The position numbers and the translations under genes are program-made. Below are positions 8,738 through 16,182 of a stretch of 64,000 nucleotides of DNA, in pieces. This DNA comes from Spirochaetaceae bacterium (GTDB taxonomy: Bacteria > Spirochaetota > Spirochaetia > Treponematales > Treponemataceae). Each line of letters starts with the position of its first letter. The first letter of the stretch is position 1. The stretch spans positions 62,001-126,000 of the forward strand of contig JAFQDD010000023.1 of assembly GCA_017416145.1 (NCBI GenBank). Direction: 5' to 3'. The notes under the pieces were generated by a model. That model worked only from the letters and a program-made list of their open reading frames with translations, ran no database searches and was not told the origin of the DNA.

Positions 8738-11218
8738 CTACAACTTAAATCCCATTTGTGTAAGATGACCAAATACAACTTTTTCTTCTTCTGCAAGTTT
8801 CGTGTTTAATTCCGATAATGTATTTTCGTAGCGTTCATAAAGTTCCACAATTCGTTTTGTAAGATGATTTGCAACTGTGATATAAAGATTTTGGATTCCA
8901 TCATCAATAGCTTTGTACCATTTGCGATTTACAAGTAAATCTTTTATTTCTTCATCTGTAAATGTTTCATATCGATTGCGACAATTATCATCTAAAACTT
9001 TCTTTAATTCTGTAATATGTTTCTTTTGAGATTTTATAGAAGATTCATAATCAACATAATTAATTAAGATTTTATACTCTTCATTTTGAGTTTTCTTTTC
9101 TTTAGTCAAAAGTTTTACACGGGACGTGATTTTCTTTGTATCGATTTTTTCATCATCGCCCATATAGTCTGTAAAATATCCGTTTTCATCAGAATTGTTT
9201 TCAATAAATTCTTCAAACTCACTTTCAGTTTGGCTCAACTTTTCTTCTGCTTTTTCAATTTCTTTTTGTTCCAACGCAAAAAATGCATCAAGTACAATTT
9301 GCTTTGGAATTAAACGACCTTCCCAACCAATTATTTTTGGTTCTTTAGGCTTTTTTTCTTTTGCAGAATCTTTTTTTGCCTTTTTACTTTCCTTTGGTTC
9401 TTCTTTTATATCATCTGTAATTTTTGCAAGATTGTAACCAAGTTCATCTTGAATAATAAGAAGCACATCATCATTCATTGTTTCATTCCAATAAGCAAGA
9501 AGAACCTGATAAACATCATATTTATCTAAAAGTTCAAGTTTTGAAAATTTTTCAAGGATTTCTTCCGAAAGATTTAAAATAATTTCCTTGTTTGAATCCG
9601 TAGAATTTAAATTTGTAAGGACAGGATTTGCAATTTTTTTCCATTCGTTATAAGTATTATTGACTTTTTTATTATATTCAAGAAATTCTGCATTTTCACA
9701 GATTGTTTTGTGAACATCATCTTTATTGATAAGAAGTTTGTAAAAACCATTACGTCCTTCATATTCACCAAATATTTGATTTTTGAGATTTGGAAACACA
9801 TTCCAAAAATTAGGAATATTATCAATATCATCTTGAGGAATTCCCCCATAAAGATGAGCTTCAATACTTTGCAAATCTTCTTTTTCTGTAGAATCAATAT
9901 AACGAGGAATGTTCAAATTATATGAATTCTTGTTAATAATTTCATCAAAAGGAACAAAACGACTAAATCCTGACACCTCTGTCATAGAATTAAAAGTCGT
10001 TACAATTTTGTAAATATCTTGCTCCCGAAGTCTGTTTTTATCACCATCTTTTATAAAACCATGACTTGCATCTATCATAAAAATACCTGTACGATTTTCT
10101 GTATTTTCTTTATCAAGAACTATGATACAGGCAGGAATCCCTGTTCCATAAAAAAGGTTTGCAGGGAGACCAATTATTCCTTTTATTAAATGACGATTAA
10201 TAATATTTTTTCTGATAGTTTCTTCTGCATTGCCCCTAAACAAAACTCCATGAGGTAGAATAACAGCCGCTTTTCCTGTTTGATTTTTCATAGATTTTAT
10301 AATATGCAATAACCATGCATAATCACCATTTTTTTCTGGTGGCATTTCGTCAAAATCATCAAAACGACCATAAGGTTTTAATCCGTCCATCCAGTTTTTC
10401 ATACTAAATGGAGGATTTGCTACAATATAATCAAATTTTCTTAGTTTTGTTTCATCGTTATCATCTTTGTACCATGGATCTGAAAAAGTATTATCTGAAT
10501 GAATTTCTCCTGAGGCTTTGTTATGAAGCACAAGATTCATTTTTGCAAGACCAGCTGTAGAAATATCTTTTTCTTGTCCATAAATTGCAAGAGAAAATGG
10601 AGCTTCATTTGCGGCTCGAACTAAAAGAGAACCTGAACCACAAGCGGGATCATAAATCGTAGCATTTTTATCCTTACACTTTGAAATATCAATTACTTTT
10701 GCAAGAATACGACTCACTTCTGCTGGGGTATAAAATTGACCTTTACTTTTTCCACTGGCAGTTGCAAAATTTCGCATAAGGTATTCGTAAGCATCGCCAA
10801 TAAGATCGTCATCTTCTGCTTTATTGTTTTTAAAATCAAGTTCTGGGCGCTGAAAAATAGAAATAAGCCCTGTTAGCTTATCTATCATTTCTTCGCCTTT
10901 TCCAATTTTTGCCTCATCGTTAAAATGTGCATTATTTATTATGCCTGTAAGATTGTTTGCCTCTGCGAGTTTTGCAATAAGAATATCAATTTTTTCACCA
11001 ATATTTTTGTCGCCTTTTAAATTAACTAAATCTTCAAAACTTGCTCCCTCTGGAATTGCAATTGCTCCATAGGGATCATCTTTATATTTGTCAGAAACAT
11101 ACTTTACAAATAAAAGTGTTAGAATATAATCTTTATATTGAGAAGCATCCATGCCACCACGAAGTTTGTCGCAACTTGCCCAAAGAGAACTGTAAAGTTG
11201 TGATTTTTTAACAGCCAT
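8738..11218 (-). CDS. hsdM: Type I restriction-modification methyltransferase subunit
   Basis: An 826-aa N6-adenine methyltransferase. The HsdM N-terminal helical region comes first, then GQFYTPAEVSR (160-170), the SAM-binding motif DPACGSG (190-196) and the catalytic NPPF (268-271). Residues after about 560 form a long charged, coiled extension with a Lys-rich stretch near 620-640; this makes it longer than classical HsdM (about 500-530 aa) but resembles the long HsdM class. The start ATG lies after TAAGGATAAAAT. Its stop TAG overlaps the ribosome-binding site of the stranded hsdS start. It is the first gene of the leftward operon. Confidence 0.96.
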   Translation of the reverse strand: MAVKKSQLYSSLWASCDKLRGGMDASQYKDYILTLLFVKYVSDKYKDDPYGAIAIPEGASFEDLVNLKGDKNIGEKIDILIAKLAEANNLTGIINNAHFNDEAKIGKGEEMIDKLTGLISIFQRPELDFKNNKAEDDDLIGDAYEYLMRNFATASGKSKGQFYTPAEVSRILAKVIDISKCKDKNATIYDPACGSGSLLVRAANEAPFSLAIYGQEKDISTAGLAKMNLVLHNKASGEIHSDNTFSDPWYKDDNDETKLRKFDYIVANPPFSMKNWMDGLKPYGRFDDFDEMPPEKNGDYAWLLHIIKSMKNQTGKAAVILPHGVLFRGNAEETIRKNIINRHLIKGIIGLPANLFYGTGIPACIIVLDKENTENRTGIFMIDASHGFIKDGDKNRLREQDIYKIVTTFNSMTEVSGFSRFVPFDEIINKNSYNLNIPRYIDSTEKEDLQSIEAHLYGGIPQDDIDNIPNFWNVFPNLKNQIFGEYEGRNGFYKLLINKDDVHKTICENAEFLEYNKKVNNTYNEWKKIANPVLTNLNSTDSNKEIILNLSEEILEKFSKLELLDKYDVYQVLLAYWNETMNDDVLLIIQDELGYNLAKITDDIKEEPKESKKAKKDSAKEKKPKEPKIIGWEGRLIPKQIVLDAFFALEQKEIEKAEEKLSQTESEFEEFIENNSDENGYFTDYMGDDEKIDTKKITSRVKLLTKEKKTQNEEYKILINYVDYESSIKSQKKHITELKKVLDDNCRNRYETFTDEEIKDLLVNRKWYKAIDDGIQNLYITVANHLTKRIVELYERYENTLSELNTKLAEEEKVVFGHLTQMGFKL

Positions 11219-11291
11219 ATTTTATCCTTAATTTTTGTTATCTGATTATAGCATAAAATCCCAATTTAGAGTAAAAAAAAACTTATAACAC

Positions 11292-11320
11292 AAAAAAAAC
11301 GCCCTCCCCGTATGGAGAAG
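11292..11320 (-). terminator. Intrinsic terminator (copy of the gpmI terminator)
   Basis: On the minus strand CCTTCTCC and GGGGAGGG pair around a short loop and are followed by GCG and a run of eight T. It matches the terminator behind the intact gpmI at 16088-16123, so it was copied with the gpmI 3' end. Confidence 0.85.
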
Positions 11321-11330
11321 GTGCTTGATT

Positions 11331-11407
11331 CGACTACGCTCACCAACCGCATCAATCTCTGTAGCTGAGCGTAGTCGTAAGTCGTCATCGGTAGCTGAGC
11401 GTAGTCG
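11331..11407. repeat. CGACTACGCTCA inverted/direct repeat cluster
   Basis: CGACTACGCTCA (11331-11342) is a perfect 12-bp complement of TGAGCGTAGTCG at 11366-11377 and again at 11396-11407; both of the latter are preceded by GTAGC. It could fold as two alternative hairpins. The matching spacer behind the intact gpmI lacks it, so it entered after or with the duplication. Confidence 0.8.
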
Positions 11408-11410
11408 AAG

Positions 11411-12011
11411 CTACTTCAAATTAATAATACTCTTATCATAATCGCTTGGTGGCACAAACCCCATCAAGTTCATCAATGTTGATGGCCAGCTACTAATTCC
11501 AAGCCCTTCATTCAACTTATCAACATCATATTCCCCTTTGTATTCTGGGTCGTAGATGATTCCTGGAACTGGGTTTAAGCTGTGGGATGTTTTTGCTTTT
11601 GGTTCGCCGTCGCCACCTTTTTTAACGCTGCCGTCTTTTGCATGTTCGTACATATCGTCAGAGTTTCCGTGGTCAGCTGTTAAACAAAGGATACCACCAG
11701 CTTCTTCAACTGCTGCCTTTAAGCGACCAAGTTGCAAGTCCATTCCTTCCATAGAACAAACTACAGCATTGAAAACACCTGTGTGCCCAACCATATCACC
11801 ATTTGGATAGTTCAAACGGATGTGGTCATATTTTCCAGATTTAATTGCTTCAATAACTTTGTCTGTAATTTCAGCACATTTCATAGGTCGCTTTGCTCCC
11901 TGCTCTGATAGGAAATTATTTAACTCGCCGCTCTCGCGTCGGGCGAGTCCAAGGGCGTTGTTCAAAAGGAACTACATCAGATGGAACTTCAACATAATCT
12001 TCCAATTTTTC
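11411..12011 (-). pseudogene. gpmI: Degraded second copy of the gpmI 3' end
   Basis: The frame at 11411-11965 reproduces about the last 155 residues of the intact gpmI at 16183, with five differences near the C-terminus and the metal-site segment. Nucleotide similarity continues to 12011, where it stops abruptly at a GC-rich repeat. A 64-bp insert at 11885-11948 adds an in-frame stop between codons for PFEQRPW and MKCAEIT. The catalytic serine half is absent, so no phosphoglycerate mutase can be made. It keeps a copy of the gpmI terminator downstream and marks one edge of the inserted restriction cluster. Confidence 0.93.
11885..11948. repeat. 64-bp insert in the gpmI pseudogene
   Basis: Absent from the corresponding place in the intact gpmI (between the TGG and ATG codons of PW-MKC). 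On the plus strand AACTCGCC and GGGCGAGT form an inverted pair at one end. It is richer in G and C than its surroundings and introduces a TAA in the gpmI frame. It looks like a miniature dispersed element; I found no second copy in the window. Confidence 0.75.
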
Positions 12012-12125
12012 TTTTGGGCGTTCCCTGCCTAAAGGCAGGTCAGGCTTTTCGGGGTTCCGCGCCAAAGCGCTCCATACTTTGCTACGCAAAGTACGCCTTC
12101 GGCGCCCCTACAATCCTTAACGCAA
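12012..12125. repeat. GC-rich structured repeat, copy B
   Basis: Begins TTTTGGGCGTTCCC and ends CTACAATCCTTAACGCA. It contains the perfect hairpins CCTGCC-TAAA-GGCAGG and TACTTTGC-TAC-GCAAAGTA plus CGCC-TTC-GGCG. It shares the internal block GGCTTTTCGGGGTTCC and the end block with the copy at 57791-57914, and more weakly with 17891-18016. It lies exactly at the breakpoint of the gpmI pseudogene. Confidence 0.75.
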
Positions 12126-12130
12126 ATTAA

Positions 12131-13129
12131 TTATTTCTCCAAAATATGCAAATATTCTATCGTTGAATCAGCTTTATTTAGTCGATTGGAATCAGCTTTA
12201 AATCTTTGATAATCTGTCTGTGCTAATTCATAATGACCATACTTTGTCATAATATTTCTTACATCTTCTACAGACATTAAACCTTCATTATTATACGAAA
12301 GAAAAATATATTTAAAATTTGCATTTTGTATAAGACTTTCAAATTCTTCTTTTACAGTATTTGCTGAACAATATTTTGAACGTGAATAATTTCTTAGTCC
12401 AGTTTTTCCTTTTGGTTCAAATGATTTATACTCAGCAATAGTATTTAAAAGATGATAATTTGCACCATATTGCCTTGCGTTATATGGAGGATCCAAGTAT
12501 AAAATATCACCTTCTATTTCTTTTATTAGCTCATTTGCATCCATGTTATAAACTTGGTGTTCGTTTTCATTTATTTCAAAATTGGCAGGTTCTAAAATTA
12601 ATTCTTTTTGTGCAGATTTTTTGAGATTTTTAAGATAAGCTCCGTAAACAGAAGCTGTATTTGCAACTTTATCTGCACATTCTAGAAGGCTGCAAAGAAG
12701 AAAATAATACTGATTATCTGAAATACGACCTTCATCTTTCCAATTTTCTATTGCCGTTCGAATTGTATCAATTTTTTTTCCATTATCATCCGAAAAGTAT
12801 TGACGGTCGCCATTTCCGCCCAAACAATAATTTTTATAAATAAAACCATCATTGATAAGAGGTAATAAATTTAGTTCTTCAAGCATTTCATTTTTATTTT
12901 TTATCTCACGATGGTTTTCAATATAGTTTTTGTTTAAAACATAACTATAATATTCAATATCATTTGAAATTACTTTCTTAACGGAAGTTTTGAAAGTTCT
13001 TCCAACAATTCCAGTTCCTGCAAAAATATCACAAAATATTTTTTGAGTTAAATTTCCACCACATACTGATTTAATTGTAGTTGGGAGAAAATTCTGACAA
13101 AGTTTAAATTTTGATCCAATGTAATTCAT
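12131..13129 (-). CDS. D12-class N6-adenine DNA methyltransferase
   Basis: 332 aa. MNYIGSK at the N-terminus is motif X of Dam-like enzymes, FAGTG (36-40) is the SAM-binding motif and YLDPPYN (about residue 210) is the catalytic motif IV. These enzymes methylate adenine N6 in a short double-stranded target. The gene starts two bases after the stop of the upstream nuclease gene, which makes that nuclease its most likely partner in a type II system. The frame is intact. It is the last gene of the cluster before the gpmI remnant. Confidence 0.92.
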   Translation of the reverse strand: MNYIGSKFKLCQNFLPTTIKSVCGGNLTQKIFCDIFAGTGIVGRTFKTSVKKVISNDIEYYSYVLNKNYIENHREIKNKNEMLEELNLLPLINDGFIYKNYCLGGNGDRQYFSDDNGKKIDTIRTAIENWKDEGRISDNQYYFLLCSLLECADKVANTASVYGAYLKNLKKSAQKELILEPANFEINENEHQVYNMDANELIKEIEGDILYLDPPYNARQYGANYHLLNTIAEYKSFEPKGKTGLRNYSRSKYCSANTVKEEFESLIQNANFKYIFLSYNNEGLMSVEDVRNIMTKYGHYELAQTDYQRFKADSNRLNKADSTIEYLHILEK

Positions 13130-13131
13130 TT

Positions 13132-14274
13132 CTAATATCTCACAGTATTGAAAATAATATTGTTATTTGTAATTTCAAATTCGATATATATTAAAGGTAA
13201 AATTCCATTCCTTTTATTAAAATTATGGAAATTTGATTTTAATTCATCACTTAATGGGTAGTCTTTTTTACATATTAATACTGGCTGAATAATACTTATT
13301 CTATTAGGAATATAATATTGTTCTAGCCAATCTATATATCTATTAAGCTGACGGGTATTATCTTCATAAGCACCCACAGCTTTAAGTTCAATTGGATATA
13401 ACATTCTTTTGCTTTTTGATTCTTCTATTGAGAACATAACATCAATACGTTGCATACCAACACCACAAGAAACTTCATTTCCTAACCATTCAACTTCTTT
13501 ATTGGTAATTCCAAGAGCCCTTTCAAGAGTTAGATTTGTTCCCAAACCAAGATTTTGTGTAATATACATTTGTAAATGCGCTTCAAAAGCTTTCCCTGAA
13601 TTATATTTATTAATCAATCTAGGAATAATATTAATTGGTGTCTGCAGTCCAGTATATTGGAAATGATTATTTATAGAAATAATTGAATTAGTATCACAAT
13701 CATAACTAAAATCTTTTATGTTTTTCGCGAAATATTTAAATTTATTTTTCTTTCTTAATAAATCAATTAATCTCTCAGATTCATAAATTGTAATCATTGT
13801 ATTGCCACGATTACCTTTAAGTTTCCTATAGATTAAACTCCATAACATTTGATTTGGAGAGGTAAGACCTTTTATTTCATCTAAAGCTTCCCATTCTGTT
13901 ACTCCTTCACGATAAACTTCATAAGGTTTTATTAAAAGTCTAAATGTTAAGGATTTACATAATTTTTTTAATAAAAATTGTCGTGGACTATAATTATCTA
14001 GAAAAATACCATCAGCTACAGCCTGAAATGTTCCAAAAAAAGTACCTTCATGTTGCCAACTAGCTTGTAGATAAAAAATTATTAAATCATCTTTTCTAAC
14101 ACGACAGCCATCTGCCATTAATCCAATTAAACTTGATTCTGTAGAATGATGCAATGATGATGTTTGCGAATTATTAAAATCAATTTTATTCTCTTTTGAA
14201 CCAGTCCCAGCAAATAGATATTCAAGATGATATTTGAATGTATTTTCATCTACAATAAAAACATGTGTTGTCAC
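13132..14274 (-). CDS. Putative restriction endonuclease: PUA/EVE-like N-terminus with PD-(D/E)XK core
   Basis: 380 aa. The N-terminal 95 residues (GLMADGCRVRKDDLIIFYLQ, then HEGTFFGTFQA) resemble the beta-barrel of PUA/EVE-like domains, some of which read modified bases. The C-terminal half has the nuclease pattern E231...RID278V...PIE296LK298A followed by the helix DNTRQLNRYIDWL, a convincing PD-(D/E)XK site. It probably cleaves DNA, either as the partner of the adjacent D12 methylase or as a modification-dependent enzyme if the N-terminal domain binds modified bases. The start overlaps the end of the 101-aa gene by four bases. Family assignment is inferred from motifs. Confidence 0.72.
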   Translation of the reverse strand: MTTHVFIVDENTFKYHLEYLFAGTGSKENKIDFNNSQTSSLHHSTESSLIGLMADGCRVRKDDLIIFYLQASWQHEGTFFGTFQAVADGIFLDNYSPRQFLLKKLCKSLTFRLLIKPYEVYREGVTEWEALDEIKGLTSPNQMLWSLIYRKLKGNRGNTMITIYESERLIDLLRKKNKFKYFAKNIKDFSYDCDTNSIISINNHFQYTGLQTPINIIPRLINKYNSGKAFEAHLQMYITQNLGLGTNLTLERALGITNKEVEWLGNEVSCGVGMQRIDVMFSIEESKSKRMLYPIELKAVGAYEDNTRQLNRYIDWLEQYYIPNRISIIQPVLICKKDYPLSDELKSNFHNFNKRNGILPLIYIEFEITNNNIIFNTVRY

Positions 14275-14555
14275 TTTTTTTCACCTTTATTTTTTAATCC
14301 AGCTAATTGTATAGATTGGAGTTTCCCTTTTCCAATTCCATTCTTTTGACTTTCATTTTTGGTATTTATGAAACCTTTTTCGTAATTCTTAATCAAATAA
14401 TATTTTTTATCTAAATATGACCCTTCACGAGAATAACTACTACCATTAGTTACTTTCAAAGTGTCAGGAAGAGATTCTATATCTATAGTTTGAGAAAATC
14501 CTTTTTTATCTGGATTTGCAATTATTTCAAATGCTTTTCCTTTCTTATCTTCCAT
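14271..14555 (-). CDS. Small protein paralogous to the N-terminal domain of the neighbouring HNH nuclease
   Basis: About 94 aa from the ATG at 14555; the frame stays open to 14576 and the start is uncertain because several ATGs lie close together inside the end of the HNH gene. It lines up with residues 8-77 of the HNH protein: NPDKKG / KPDNAG, LKVTNGSSYSREGSYLDKKY / LQLGNGGSWCRASSTLAKKY, and IQLAGLKNK / VRLNGFNTK. It therefore carries the domain that precedes the HNH nuclease, with no nuclease of its own. It could be a separate DNA-recognition or inhibitory subunit. It overlaps both neighbours, so it is translated with them. Confidence 0.75.
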   Translation of the reverse strand: MEDKKGKAFEIIANPDKKGFSQTIDIESLPDTLKVTNGSSYSREGSYLDKKYYLIKNYEKGFINTKNESQKNGIGKGKLQSIQLAGLKNKGEKK

Positions 14556-15243
14556 AATTATCTTCATCATCTCCATACAATTTTTTCATTATAAAATCAG
14601 TAGTATTCTCAGATGCCTCTTTTGAAATTCTTTTCACAGATTGTTTTCTATATTCAACAGGATCATATTGATAACAACCGACACAACCTAATTCCTCTGT
14701 GTAATTTTCATCACCTTCATAAAATGAGTACGGATTACCTTTTAAGTTCTTCGCATTCCATCTTTTGTCAGTTTCTTTGCATTTTTTACAAATTTGACGT
14801 TTTGCATCATTTGCTGCTTTACATAAAGGTTGAAAATCGTCCACATTTTGAGTTCGTACATCTGAAACACGCCAATCATCTTTACGCCCATCTTTATGAT
14901 CAATTTCGATTTTTGTATTTTCAGAATTTCCATGAATACCCAGCATTACACAATTCTGATTTTTATAAAATTCTTTAATGTCTGTGCGAATATTTTGACT
15001 AAAAGTTTTTTTTGTATTAAAACCATTTAATCGAACTGCATCAATAGAATTTCCTGAAGTTAATGATTTATCAAATTCTACAACATATTTTTTAGCCAAT
15101 GTTGAACTTGCACGACACCAACTACCACCATTGCCAAGCTGTAGATCTTTATATTTTCCAACAAATTCTGTTGTTTTTACCCATCGAGATTTACCAGCAT
15201 TGTCAGGTTTTGCAAGTTCTAAAAATAATTCAGTTTTTGTCAT
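14545..15243 (-). CDS. HNH restriction endonuclease
   Basis: 232 aa from the ATG at 15243, which has AAGGA eight bases upstream. Residues 1-80 form the domain shared with the downstream small protein. The nuclease core reads EIDHKDGR, then DDFQPLCKAANDAKR, matching the HNH (beta-beta-alpha metal) pattern, and CKKC plus CVGC probably bind a structural zinc. HNH enzymes of this type are the cutting half of many type II systems. The gene begins after the stop of the upstream methyltransferase with only two bases between, which makes that methylase its natural partner. Target sequence cannot be read from the protein. Confidence 0.87.
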   Translation of the reverse strand: MTKTELFLELAKPDNAGKSRWVKTTEFVGKYKDLQLGNGGSWCRASSTLAKKYVVEFDKSLTSGNSIDAVRLNGFNTKKTFSQNIRTDIKEFYKNQNCVMLGIHGNSENTKIEIDHKDGRKDDWRVSDVRTQNVDDFQPLCKAANDAKRQICKKCKETDKRWNAKNLKGNPYSFYEGDENYTEELGCVGCYQYDPVEYRKQSVKRISKEASENTTDFIMKKLYGDDEDNYGR

Positions 15244-15245
15244 TC

Positions 15246-16082
15246 TCAAAATTCCTTTTTAAAAACAAAAATGTATTCATGCTTAAATAAAAAATAATCA
15301 CTATTTAATGCTCTATATTTCCAAATTCCTTGGGAACCAAGTTTTCCTCTATTCCCTTCAATATTTTTTACAATAATTCCCTTCATTTTTACTTTGAAAT
15401 TCTGTTTTATCAAGTTCATTAAATAAAATCCAAGAGGAATTACTTCACTTTTTTTATATACATCACCAATTACAATAGCAAAGTACCCATTTTTTTTAAG
15501 ATATTTCAAACCATTATCTAACGCCGAATGCATTTTATCAAGGAAAATATCTAAATTTTCAATATGAGATAAATCTTCTTTTTTGTTGGTAAATTTTACA
15601 ATATCCATATATGGAGGATGAGCTATCATAAAGTCAACATTTTCAACATTAATATATTTTAGACTTTGCTCTGTAGATAACTTCATTTTTTCAGAATCAC
15701 AAACATCACAATTATTAATTCTGAAATGAATATTTTGTGTATCTGCCATCTTTTCATTAATATATTGAATCATTTCATCATTAATATCAAATCCAATATA
15801 ATGTCTTTCCAATTTCTCACATTCAAATAATGTTGTTCCACTACCTGTAAAAAGTTCAAGAACTGTATCATTTTTATTTGTATATCTTCTAATCAACTGA
15901 TTAGGGATTTGAGGAATAAAGTTTCCATGATAATTATTTTCGTGTTTTCCAGAACTATCTCGTTTATCAATTATCCAGAGACTATCAGGATTTATATCGG
16001 TAGTTTTCCAATTTTCGTCTTTGTTTAACATAGAAAATATTCTATCACAATACATCTTCTTTTTATAGATAAACAAATCCAT
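15246..16082 (-). CDS. N4/N6 amino-group DNA methyltransferase
   Basis: 278 aa from the ATG at 16082; the open frame runs back through the gpmI terminator to 16127 but that part is not expected to be translated, and an internal ATG at about 16055 is another possible start. PNQLIRRYTNKNDTVLELFTGSGTT is motif X plus I and comes first; the catalytic motif IV is AHPPYMDIV near residue 150. Motif I before IV is the reverse of the common beta class. It modifies cytosine N4 or adenine N6; the PPY motif does not decide which. It leads the cluster and starts just beyond the gpmI terminator. Confidence 0.88.
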   Translation of the reverse strand: MDLFIYKKKMYCDRIFSMLNKDENWKTTDINPDSLWIIDKRDSSGKHENNYHGNFIPQIPNQLIRRYTNKNDTVLELFTGSGTTLFECEKLERHYIGFDINDEMIQYINEKMADTQNIHFRINNCDVCDSEKMKLSTEQSLKYINVENVDFMIAHPPYMDIVKFTNKKEDLSHIENLDIFLDKMHSALDNGLKYLKKNGYFAIVIGDVYKKSEVIPLGFYLMNLIKQNFKVKMKGIIVKNIEGNRGKLGSQGIWKYRALNSDYFLFKHEYIFVFKKEF

Positions 16083-16087
16083 TTTCA

Positions 16088-16123
16088 CAAAAAAAACGCC
16101 CTCCCCATTTTTGGAGAAGGCGT
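16088..16123 (-). terminator. Intrinsic terminator of gpmI
   Basis: Minus strand ACGCC-TTCTCC pairs with GGGAG-GGCGT and is followed by TTTTTTTT. Between it and the gpmI stop lies another hairpin, GGAATTGC-GTA-GCAATTCC (around 16137-16156). Confidence 0.88.
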
Positions 16124-16182
16124 TCATTCACATCAGGGAATTGCGTAGCAATTCCGAATCCGTGTGACTATCTTTTCTAAGC

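Noticed and set aside
11411-11965. A separate functional phosphoglycerate mutase gene
   Set aside because: It lacks the N-terminal two thirds including the catalytic serine and contains a 64-bp insert with a stop in the original frame.
12012-12125. Integron attC site
   Set aside because: Length and hairpins fit loosely, but the paired GTTRRRY/RYYYAAC core boxes are not clear and no integron integrase is present.
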